64,000 bases of DNA from Chamaecrista fasciculata (Eukaryota > Streptophyta > Magnoliopsida > Fabales > Fabaceae), in the NCBI GenBank assembly GCA_003254925.1, contig QANZ01000883.1, forward strand, positions 1 to 64,000, written 5' to 3'. The stretch's first letter is position 1. The number at the start of each line of letters is the position of its first letter. Under the pieces are notes generated by a model, which had not been told where the DNA came from, ran no database searches, and saw only the letters and a list, made by a program, of their open reading frames with translations. The position numbers and the translations under genes were made by a program. Below are positions 54,147 to 64,000 of this stretch, piece by piece.

Positions 54147-54899
54147 GCTATAATATCGATCAGAATATGTAAATGTGCATGCGTATATATGTGTATGTGT
54201 GTGGATTTCAATTTCTAAGAGGGGTTTATTTTATTGAGCACCTCATATATATATATATATTGGCTGGTAATCAATTAAAGGAAAATATGGGTGTTGAAGA
54301 TTCTAACTTAGCTTCTAAGTAGCGAGGAAATGTTGGCACTTGGCTTTAGCCTTTAAGTAATATAATAATTGGCTGGTTACGTTTTAATGGAAGCAACAAG
54401 GAACAAGCTACGCATTTCGGTCTCTCCATTGCGCCACACGTTGACTTTTTGGGATTATTTATGTGACCGACTATGACCAATAAAATAATGCTTGTGAAAT
54501 TTCCAACTTATTTCTTTTTTTTAAACAGAATTTTTTTTGGCCATTACTTTTTAAACAGAATAATAGCATATAATCTAAATTTTTTAAAAAACACTTTTGC
54601 CCTAAAAATTAATTTTAAAAACGTTTAGTTACTGAATTGTAAAAAACATATATTTGTTATGTTTTCAATATATATTTGCCGCTAAATGTTTTTTTTTTTT
54701 TTTTGGGGGGCCTCAAGCCGCTATGTTTAGTTATCCGCGGTTTTGTATACCTAAATTATATAGAAGGTTCTGGTGATTTAATTTGATTATAGATCGGGTT
54801 TATGTGGTTTAAAAAGTGTCAAATAAAGATTTATGATTTGCTTCGTTAACAAAAAGGGTTCTAAGAGGTATTTGTCATAAAAAAAATGAAGGGTCCTAA
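54147..54899. promoter_or_regulatory. CML upstream region
   Basis: AT-rich sequence upstream of the calmodulin-like gene. Several (TA)n runs sit near 54185 and 54248, none securely the TATA box. No gene was found. Confidence 0.35.
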
Positions 54900-55040
54900 T
54901 GGAGGAGAAATTAGGGATTTCCTCCACTTAAGGGTAAACAATTAGTCACGTAATGTTTTTCATACATAAATGTGGGATTCGAACCTCCCACCACTTGGTT
55001 AAGAGACAAAGTAAAGAACCACTAGGCCACACTCATGTGA
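54900..55040 (-). mobile_element. tRNA-derived SINE
   Basis: On the minus strand an A-box-like GTGGCCTAGTGG (55019-55030) is followed 35-45 nt later by a B-box GGTTCGAATCC (54975-54985). A body then runs ATTTATGTATGAAAAACATT and onward. This is the internal Pol III promoter layout of plant SINEs. It cannot be a tRNA gene because no cloverleaf acceptor stem forms. The edges are approximate. Confidence 0.65.
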
Positions 55041-56150
55041 TTTGAGATGAGTTTTATTATATATCAAATAAATATATATTAAATTATGAATTTTTTTTTT
55101 TTGGTTACAAAATAAGTTTAGGTGAATTGGACCCCAGAGGCTTGCCAAGACCAGGGCAAACCTCCAGATTCTTTGAAAGGTACTTATAGATTGCCTCCTA
55201 ACATGACCCTCACGTAATTACCTTATTTACATAGAGAAACAACTGGAAAACTTTGGACTTTGGAGTCATAAAATAAAATATAATTATTTTTTTTAAAAAA
55301 AATCTATGTGAAATTGGGTATATATGTATATAATTATTAAAAGTCTAGTCTTTGATTGACAAATTCAACGCAAGCATTTATATATAAAAGTTATGAACAC
55401 AGGAATTTTAGTTCACAATAACTTTCTCGAACAATCAAGGCAATTAAGACGAAGGGGAGATCACTCCTTGAACACATTTACTATTTTATTATTATCGTTA
55501 TTATTAGGAAAAAAATAATATTTTAATTTATTATATTATTATCGTTATTACTAGTAGAGTTTTTTTTTGTTTTCAAAAATATCTTGTGAATTTTTATTTT
55601 TTAATATTTTCAAGTTCTAAATTACATCTTTATTTCATTGCATTAATATTAATATTATTTTACATACTATTGACATTTTAATATAAAAATTATTTATCAT
55701 AAAAACTAATATTCCAAACATCTAGTTTAATTTTTTATTTTTAAATTATGTTTTCTAAAAGTAAGATAGTCAAATTTCATTTAAAAAATGTATCCAAACT
55801 TTAATTTTGGCAGTAAAAAAATTATTAAAGAATTAAACACACGAGTTTAGACTTTAGATGATGTAAGTATTAGGATGGATAAAAATGACTGAAATATAAT
55901 ATAAAAGAGGAAATTGAAGCAAAGTAAGCAAGAGATATAAATAATACATTTAACTTATTATTATTAATAATAAAACTCAGGTCACTACTTTTGTCTTCCA
56001 TTTGTCCGTCGTGCACTCACATTGCTGCTTGACGAAGAAGTGAGAGGAAGACCGAAGGCTCTAGTGCATTCATTTGGGTTGACTGTGCTCTTTGACCAAC
56101 AAGGGGCTTAATTCTGTGATTGCTTCTCAACAATCACTATTTTTTTCTTA
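55041..56150. other. AT-rich intergenic, nothing recognised
   Basis: Very AT-rich sequence with poly-T runs. No gene or clear repeat end was found. Confidence 0.45.
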
Positions 56151-56159
56151 AAAAATATT

Positions 56160-56433
56160 GGCCAAAGTCCTATTTTGGTCCCCCAGTTATGCTCAGTGTT
56201 TCAAATTGGTCCCTCAGTTATTTTTCGTTCTATATTAGTCCCCCAGTTATGCAAAATTTGACAAAGTTGGTCCTTCTAACAATTTCCATCTATTTTTCTG
56301 TTAAAAAAAAGATAAAATTGATTTTTAACTCCTAAAAGTTTAAATTCTTTGCATTAAGAACCTTTTTCTCTATAATAGAACCAAAATGTAAGAAAGAAGA
56401 AATACATGAGGGTTTTAGTTTATTTTACACAAA

Positions 56434-56481
<48 letters not shown>

Positions 56482-56732
56482 CATCTGCGAAAAGGGGATT
56501 ATGCAGAGGGTTCAAAACCTCCAAAGTCGAAAGAAAGGTGACCAATTTAAACTTTTAGGAGTTAAAAATCTATTTTATCTTTTTTTTTTAACAGAAAAAT
56601 GGAGGGAAACTGTTAGAGGGACCAACTTTGTCAAATTTTGCATAACTGGGGGACCAATATGGAACAAAAAATAATTGGGGGACCAATTTGGAACACTGAG
56701 CATAACTAGAGGACCAAAATAGGACTTTGGCC
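56160..56732. mobile_element. Mutator-like foldback element, sister of 22038 element
   Basis: The left end is GGCCAAAGTCCTATTTTGGT and the right end ACCAAAATAGGACTTTGGCC, identical to the ends of the 2.7-kb element. The arms are about 270 bp with three 'GGTCCC(C/T)CAGTTAT' units, around a (CT)n core at about 56432-56478. It is flanked by a perfect 9-bp repeat, AAAAATATT (56151-56159 and 56733-56741). Its 573 bp are non-coding. Confidence 0.92.
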
Positions 56733-56741
56733 AAAAATATT

Positions 56742-58452
56742 TATAATATTATTTGCAAGTTTAAAAGAGAAAAAGATAATGTACTATGTGGTTTTAGAAA
56801 AAGAATCTGAAAGACTGATTTGCATTAACAACATAAATAATATAATTGATTTTGAACTCCTTTATAAAATGTAAAGTTTGATTCTTCCATAGAATGCAAT
56901 TGCTGATGTGGCATAATTATAGTCATTGATATAATTTCATGCTGAAAAACAATTAAAAAATAATAATTTTTTTAACCAATCAAAATTGTGTATGGAGTCA
57001 CATCACTAATTACATACAACTAACTCTTTCATGTGTCATTATTTTATTGACTCATGACTCATTACATCACATGTCAAAAAATCAAACTTTACCTTATAAT
57101 CTAACCATCTTATTTTGAGCAGCTCCTGGATTACCCAACCCATCATTAGTTATTTTACTCAATCTCCACCGGAGGCCCAAACGGCGGAAATTTTAACTAG
57201 AGTCAAGCCTCATAAGGCCCATAACCGACAGGCCCAGTCCTACCCGGCCCATCACAATGGATACCATGGGTCATGGGAAAGGATATTCATATCATTATAC
57301 TCACCAATCTTCATTGGATGATGGTTCGAGTGATTTAGAATTTTCGTCCAAAAAAAGAAAGTGATTTAGAATAATTTTTTTAATAGAACTATTCACAAAT
57401 AATTAAACAAACTAAGTAAATAAATAAAAATTTAGACAGTTTAGTTTGAACAACTTAAAAATTTATTTCACATTTTTATAATTTTATTAATAAATAATAA
57501 AACTAAAAAGAAAAACAATATTTAAGAATAATGAGACAAAATTAAAACGGGAGGAGAAGATAAAAATGAAGAATAAAGATTTCAATGGTGAAAATAATTA
57601 AAGAATGAAAATAATAATTAATTAATTAATGGTTAAAAGGAGAGACTTTTTGTAAAATAATAAAATCTTATAATAGAAAAACTCCAATTGAATGATAATC
57701 GAAGAAAAACGATAATTTATATTAAATATAATCATATATAACAAATAAAAATTAAAATATATATAAATGTCTGTGTGAACCTTTAACCAAATTAAACCAA
57801 TTAATTTCAATAAATTTTTAATCAAATTAAACCGCTTCTTATTAAATTAAATTCAATTTAATTCATTTTGATTTGATGTGATAGAAAACCCTTAATCATA
57901 TGCATATGGGGATATGTCGCCTTCTTGGGAAAAAGAAGTTGAATCATTGCCTGATACTATTCTTGTCTTTATACCCTTTATGCCAATGATATTTCCTCCA
58001 TCATTGAATATCTCGACAATCATAAAATATGTAAAAGCACTTTTTTAAGGCCCTACCATTCAACAGATTCCATCACTCAAAAAAGAATCTGAAATTCAAA
58101 GAGAACCATTCATACAGATGACAGATCTGTATTAACTACAAGCAACCAACACAGTTGACCGTTAAACCATGATCAAATTCATTACTCATGAGCAACAAAA
58201 CAACCTTGTTATTCTTATTTACCGCTAATCCGGACTTAAAAAACACAGATAACTTAGCAATTTCCAGCACAGCATAGCCAGTACAAAATACAACAGCAGC
58301 ATTAATTAAAATGCCTTCCTCCAATCACACAGAAAAAAAGCATAGACATAGAAGGTTCTCTACTAAAGGAAGGGCAATATGGAAGGCTGTCTTGACTTGA
58401 AAAACTTGAGAGATCACCACAATGAAATACTAGAGCTATGGATTTAACTTGT
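56742..58452. other. Intergenic and GME 3' UTR
   Basis: To about 58090 the sequence is AT-rich with nothing recognised. About 58100-58452 is the likely 3' UTR of the epimerase gene; a 62-codon frame there is not a gene. Confidence 0.45.
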
Positions 58453-60677
58453 TTATTCTTTGCCATCTGCTGCCCGAAGAGAGCCTAATTGAACTGGGGC
58501 TTGGGTTTGCACCACTTTGGATGATCCATAAGCTGATATATCAGCACCATGAGCCTTCTCTTTCTCAATCTGTTCGTTGATCCAGAAGTATGTAATTCTC
58601 AGTCCATCCTACAATACCGAAAATTTCAAGTCACACAAAAAAGAAATCCCAATTTGGCAGGAAGAAACTTGGGAAATTTGAGAACAGAAGAGTGAATCCA
58701 CTGATGGTGTTAAATTGTGTTTTCCTTTTTTAAAGGGAGACATACAAGTATTAAGTACACCTCCATATCAAATCTTGATAATAGTATTTGAGGGGGAAAA
58801 GGGAGTGGGAATAGGAAGGTAACCTTCAACTTCATAGTTGGAGCCCAGCCAAGTTTCTCTTTAATGAGTGTATTATCCGAGTTACGACCACGAACACCCT
58901 CGGGACCAGGAATGTGGTGAATAGGAGTTTTCTTGTTCTCAAAGCTAAGAACAATCTCAGCCATCTCATTCATGCTCACCATCTCATCACTTCCAATGTT
59001 TACTGGTTCGCGGAAGTCTGACTTTGTCAATCTAAACTCCAAATGGATCAAAATGGTAAGTCTTTTAATATAAAGGAAAGAGTGAGCTGAAAAAGATATA
59101 AAATGAACTGATGTGTAGAAACTAGACTATTTAACATATGCAGCTAAAAAAAATAAAGCAATCTCGTCATCCAGTTCAATTGTTGTTGACTGATCTAATC
59201 ACGTTTATTTTACAACGGCCCATTTTAAATCAATAAATTTTGCCAAGAAACTTACTACCGAAATGGGCAAGTTTTAAGAATTAATATAACATTAACAAAA
59301 GTTTTAACCAGGATAGAAATTAAGTAAACATTGACTTTTGAGCATAATAATAAATGTTCATAATGGAAAAAGTACTCCACCAGTTCCTTTTTTGATTCAT
59401 GGATACCACAAATCTAAGATTTAAATTTCAAGCTAGTAAGTTGTAATACCTCAGTACACCTTCAACACACTCATCAATGAAGGTGAAGGATCTTGTTTGA
59501 AGTCCATCTCCCCACATCTCAAATTTATCAGTGGAAGTAATCGCCTTACGACAAAAAGCAGCAGGAGCCTTCTCCCTTCCACCTGCATGACAGAGCAACA
59601 AATTGACAAACTTAGCAACTCACAAAAAGTTACCAAAAAAAAGAATGTCTACTTATACATCCAAATTAAACGAATAAAAGACAAAAAGCAAAAAAATTTG
59701 CAATTCAGGAAAAATGCATACCTTTCCATGTCCCAAAAGGACCATAAATGTTATGGAACCTGCCAACCCGGCACTCAATTCCAAAATCCTTGTTATAGTG
59801 TTTGCATAACTCCTCTGTTGCCAGCTTCTCTAGCCCATATGCATCTTGAGGCTAAATAAAATTAAAAATAAAACATATCAGTAAGGAGATTGAAGAATCG
59901 TCACAATTGAACAATTGAATATCACCAACAAACCTCAGCAGGCCAGGCATCAGACTCCTTCAAGCTCACATTAGTAGTTTCCAACTGTTTAAATTCAGGG
60001 TAGATACAAGCACTAGAGGCGTAAAAAAACCTGGGATGAACAACATTAATGTTAATAAAGTGATTTTGGTAAAAATCAGTCGGTATCACCCAGTAGATAC
60101 CCAAAGACTATTCCCCTGAGGCACACATGGTTCGGTTCGAACCTAGACATCATGCTTAAGGAACTGGGCTATCTACCAACTGTGCTAGACTTTGTCAGTT
60201 GTTAGTAAAGTGATTAATACAAACATATAAACTGAAAATGCTTATTCCCAATGCCAAGATGGCTAACCTCTTAACACTGTTAATCCTGGCAGCCTCAAGC
60301 ATGTTGAAGCTAATCATTGTGTTGTTGTACATAATGACAGAGTGGTTGGACTGAATAAAGCCCATGCCACCCATATCAGCAGCAAGGTTGAAAACATGAT
60401 CAACTCCTTTTGTAACCTTTAGACAGTTATCCATGACCCTGAGATCAACAAGATGGAATTCATCGCAGAACATGTCTTCTGTCATGTGCTCATTCTTCTT
60501 CCAGTCAGAAGCAATAATATAATGACCCTCAGTCTTCAAGCGCCGAGCTATGTGTGAGGCGATAAAACCACCGGCCCCGGTGATCGAAATTCGAAGCTTT
60601 TCTGATGGCCAGTAAGGTTCTCTCTCAAGGCCCTCATATGTGTAAGCACCATAGTCAGTTCTTCCAGAACTCCCCAT
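58453..60677 (-). CDS. GME: GDP-mannose 3,5-epimerase
   Basis: Converts GDP-D-mannose to GDP-L-galactose, a committed step of plant ascorbate synthesis that also feeds cell-wall polymers. Coding exons are 60268-60677, 59934-60030, 59722-59851, 59450-59582, 58824-59031 and 58453-58608. All are in phase, giving 377 aa, the usual GME length. It is an extended short-chain dehydrogenase fold. NAD binding is at TGAGGFIASHIA (about residues 33-44). The acid/base Cys145 lies in ASSACIYPE, and Tyr174 and Lys178 in YGLEK, at the same positions as known for the Arabidopsis enzyme. It is soluble and cytosolic, with no signal peptide. A spliced 5' leader lies upstream, and a SINE sits in coding intron 1. 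Confidence 0.97.
60066..60205 (-). mobile_element. tRNA-derived SINE in GME intron 1
   Basis: On the minus strand TAGCACAGTTGGTAGA (A box) is followed by GGTTCGAACC (B box), the Pol III promoter of a tRNA-type SINE. It is flanked by the 10-bp direct repeat TAAAGTGATT (60056-60065 and 60206-60215). The element is 140 bp, intact at both ends by this criterion. It lies within the intron 60031-60267 and has the same orientation as the gene. Confidence 0.85.
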
Positions 60678-61440
60678 CCTACAGCGTTTTAATAAGTTAG
60701 ATAACTTCAAAACTATGAGCAGATATGGAGATATTGGGAAAATCAAAAACACAATTCATACAAGTTCCTTTTTTTTTCTTTTCAAAAGAAGAACCTATTG
60801 GAGAAAGTCGGCGAGGGTGTAAGGAGAAAAATACTAACTGATACAACACATGCGAGCACATGAAAGATAATAGAATATGCAATAAAATAAGGGCACAAGA
60901 CAAAAGCACATGGAAAAAAAAATAAACTCATTTAAGATGGCCAAAGTTCCTGGAATTTATAAGAAACACGAAAAGCAGCCATTTTCTAGAAACAAAAATG
61001 GAAAAGAAACAAAATAACGAAAATAACAAAGATAGTTTCGAGTGCAGAAGATGAGCATGTGAAGCATAATGAGGGAATGAAGGATATAGAAGCGAGTAAA
61101 ATAAAACCGAATGGCATATACTAAAAACAGAGAACAGAATAAACGCAAAGGATCTACATACGATACGAGAAACAACAAGCCGTTGAAGTAAAATAAAATG
61201 AAACGATAAAAGTTTAAACCCTAAATTACAAAGAAGACGAAGATATATCCCAAAATCTCAAAGATGCAGGAAAAATGAGAGGTGAAGCAGAGAGGCGCAT
61301 ACCTTGGTGTAGAACGCTAAATCAGAGATTTTAGGGTGAGAAGCTTGAGATAAGTGTAAAGATAACGAAGAGAGAAGATGGAGATGATGAGAAAAGCATG
61401 AGGTGGTGGTGCTATATATAGACCTGTGATTTGTGAAGCA
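60678..61440 (-). promoter_or_regulatory. GME spliced 5' leader and TATA box
   Basis: A leader intron of 624 nt is inferred from donor CACCAAG|GTATGCG (exon edge 61303) to acceptor CTGTAG|GATGG (exon edge 60678, one base before the ATG). The first exon would be about 61303-61390. A TATATA box on the minus strand lies at 61412-61421, about 30 nt upstream. Long leader introns are common in highly expressed plant genes and can enhance expression. Confidence 0.6.
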
Positions 61441-63268
61441 GAGCAAGAAGGGAAGCCACTCGTTTATTACTACTACTTCACAATAATTGGGAGAGATGAT
61501 AGTGATTTAAGAAAAAATATTTTTTTTTTTTATTTTATTACTTTTCAAAGACAAACAAATTTTTCACATGATCATTAATTAAATGTTAAATTATGTAAAG
61601 ATTTTTAAATAACTCAATCCTGAAAAAGAAAAAAAAAAAAAAAACTCAATCACAGAGTTTCCAAGTCTACCAAAACTATACTTACTTCAAGAAGGCAGCA
61701 ACATGTTTTATGTATTAAAAATTTAAAACGGGCCTGTTGAAATATTTTAGCGATAAAATACACCAAAATAATTTTTTTCCCACGAGATGCAATATTTTTT
61801 GTGCAAGAAAGTATCTAGATTGATATAGTTTTTTTTTTTTGGGCCTGAAGATTGATATAGTTAACAGACACAGTTAAAGTATTTCCAATAAATCTAATTA
61901 TATTATTATATTATATGTAATATTATGTATGCACGTGAAATTGCAGGTGTAGGACAAACCTAAGTTTGACAGTTTGTGACTGTGTTAAAGATTTTGTGAT
62001 TTGTGGAAGCCGACTAACCGAAATTTCGTGTATAGTGAACTTAAAACGTGTAAGAATGTTTATGGTGCGTTAATAACTTACAAAAATTTGTGGCACTTTC
62101 AAAAACTCCCCAGGAAATTGCTCTAATTTGGAGCCTTCTCAATCCTAATTCCTAAGTATTATTTTCGCTAAATCTTTACATTAATTTTTAGTTTTATTTC
62201 TATTATTTTTTATTACTAGTTTTATCTTTAATATTTAATATTTTAATATATATTATTTTTAATTAATTTTGTAATAAATTAAAGATAAATTTCATTATAT
62301 TTTTTAATATGAGATAAAATATGAATTTATTTTGATAAATTATCTATTACATATTAATATATTATTAAACATGTAGAATATGACATTAATATTTAATTAT
62401 AATAAAATTATTTAAAATATGAAGATAAAATTGACAGTAAAAAATATTGAAAGTAAAATTAATAATTAATATAAAGTTTAGAAATAAAAATTACTTTTAT
62501 CTTTCAATTTTATTTAAATATTAATAAATTTGAGTCTAATGAAAAGAATTAAGTTCGTGACAAATTTAAATTCCATCAAAAATAATTAAATTAAAAATTT
62601 AAAAAATAAAAAATAAATGTGAAACTTGATAATTGGTTAAATGTATAGATAATGGGAGAGAGAAAGTAGGAGATGAGATTTAAGAAAGTGAAAACTTATT
62701 ATTTGATCTTTTAATTTTCACATTTTTAACGATTTAGTCATTGAATAATATAAAATATACTATTTAGTCACTGAATAACTATAAATGTCAAATCAAACGT
62801 TACATACATATACATATTTCTGTGCCCGTAATATATGTAAGAAATAAAAAGAAAATATTTAAGCTCCCATTGTTTTTGTTTGAATTGAACAAAACAGAAA
62901 CATTATTGATTATCAACTTCATTCCATTCTTTAAAAAGTTCCTCCTTCAGAAACATTAGTTTTGAGATGCGCAGTCGAGCCACAAAAAATTTTGAGCTGC
63001 GCAGCCCCATTATTAGTCTTTATACTATGCACCGCCCTATATGTTAATCCATTTTTTAAAAACTTAAAATATAAAATAAATCATGAAGATATTAAAATAA
63101 AAGATAGTTATTTTTAGTTTATCTATAATGAAAACTAAATCAATTTTAAATAAAATTAAGTTAAAAATAGTTGATTATTCAGCAATGATTAAAAATTAAG
63201 ACAAAATGTTATTATTATCAGTTAAAATATAAGACACAGAATATAAAAGAGATTGGCAAAAAAAAAAA
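61441..63268. other. AT-rich intergenic, nothing recognised
   Basis: Very AT-rich sequence. Apart from the repeat copy at 62700-62815, no gene or RNA was found. Confidence 0.45.
62700..62815. repeat. 'TTTGGTCC' degenerate repeat, copy 2
   Basis: Phrases TTATTTGATCTTTTAATTTT, ACGATTTAGTCATTGAATAA, ATACTATTTAGTCACTGAAT and ATAAATGTCAAATCAAACGT run in the same order as at 15885-16000. Confidence 0.6.
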
Positions 63269-63271
63269 NNN

Positions 63272-63590
63272 TGTGGTATTCTCCATTAACACTTTGGTAC
63301 CTTTTGGAGCTATTTTGTAATTTTAACCATAACAAATTTTGCAAAAATTACATATTGACCCCAAAAAATTTTCAAAAAATTACAAATAGGTCCCTGGATA
63401 CATATTATATAGAGACTAAAATGAAAAATTTAAATTTTTTTTGGGGTCAATATGTAATTTTTGTAAAATTTATTATAGTTAAAATTACAAAATAGCTCCA
63501 AAGGGTACCAAAGTGTTAATGGAGAATACCACAAGGTACCAAAGTGTCATAGGGTCAAACCACAGGGGTACCAAAGTGTAATTTACCCTT
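63272..63590. mobile_element. Foldback element ending GTGTAATTTACCC, left end lost in gap
   Basis: The arms are inverted repeats: GTATTCTCCATTAACACTTT and GGAGCTATTTTGTAATTTTA on the left, with their complements on the right. The right end has GGTACCAAAGTGT units and GTGTAATTTACCC, shared with the nested element at 47929-48265. The left terminal units are missing at the NNN of 63269-63271, most likely an assembly collapse of the palindrome. Confidence 0.75.
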
Positions 63591-64000
63591 ATTATTATTT
63601 AGACAAAAGCAATTATATCGATTTTGTTATAAATATATTTGAAGTGCTCCATTATGGTTTAATTAGGTGTGGAATAAGACAATGCCCAAAATAATAGCTG
63701 CCCTAATAATGATAAGCCCGTCAATCAAGACCATATGCTTAAGAATCAATGCAATTCGTCATTTAAATATTTTATTATTAGCCACCCTAGTTTATTAATA
63801 TATTATATTATACTAGTAAATTAACCATGTACATATAAATGTTAATTTTAATTTATAAAAATATCTAATTAAATACAAAATTTCTCCAATAATGGAAATT
63901 TTATGATATATAAAAATAGAAAATAATTAACTCTAATTAATAATTTTCAATTTTTAAAAATATTTTATTTTATATTATATTTAAATATATTTTTTTATAC

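Noticed and set aside
54970-55035. Possible tRNA gene
   Set aside because: A and B boxes are present but no acceptor stem or anticodon arm can be formed; a SINE fits better.
58136-58324. 62-codon minus frame downstream of GME
   Set aside because: It lies within the expected 3' UTR of GME and has no family resemblance.

Overview
This window is nuclear DNA from a flowering plant, most likely a eudicot. It is AT-rich, carries many short introns with GT...AG ends, and encodes proteins that are clearly plant versions (plastid ribose-5-phosphate isomerase, GDP-mannose 3,5-epimerase, an IQD protein, a MIR167 locus). I cannot name the species. Single or short runs of N lie at 3011, 24830, 40960, 48669 and 63269-63271.

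Layout. 1-3060 is transposon debris: a LINE piece with an RNase H domain on the minus strand, joined head to head with a LINE ORF1-like piece on the plus strand, then a probable LTR fragment. 9687-15622 is NUP85 (minus, 18 coding exons). 17065-17748 is a SWIM-plus-RING ubiquitin ligase-like gene (minus). 22038-24702 is a long-TIR Mutator-like element that carries a nested solo LTR. 26604-31395 is a NEK-type kinase (plus, 14 coding exons), converging on an IQD calmodulin-binding gene (31975-33463, minus). Then come chloroplast ribose-5-phosphate isomerase (34928-35806, minus) and cytosolic peptide:N-glycanase PNG1 (37065-42906, minus, 17 coding exons). 43354-43750 is a gapless 176-bp inverted repeat. 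44700-48472 is a cluster of TIR and foldback elements. 49375-49497 is a MIR167 hairpin (plus). 53318-54146 is a four-EF-hand calmodulin-like gene (minus), and 58453-60677 is GDP-mannose 3,5-epimerase (minus, with a spliced 5' leader).

For the spliced genes I joined exons by hand from splice sites and reading phase. The joined lengths are NUP85 705 aa, NEK 618 aa, IQD 341 aa, PNG1 724 aa, calmodulin-like 149 aa and GME 377 aa, all close to the usual family lengths. The genes are unrelated housekeeping and signalling functions and form no operon-like unit. The adjacency of the NEK kinase and the plastid isomerase, with the IQD gene between them, may be conserved in Arabidopsis.

The most interesting non-coding signals are the MIR167 locus, the long near-perfect hairpin at 43.4-43.75 kb, and a set of non-autonomous elements. 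Five of these have 9-bp target duplications (four exact, one 8 of 9). Three have arms built from degenerate 'GGTCCC' or 'GGGACC' subrepeats, and two share near-identical termini. I found no wholly new biological system that the sequence alone can prove.
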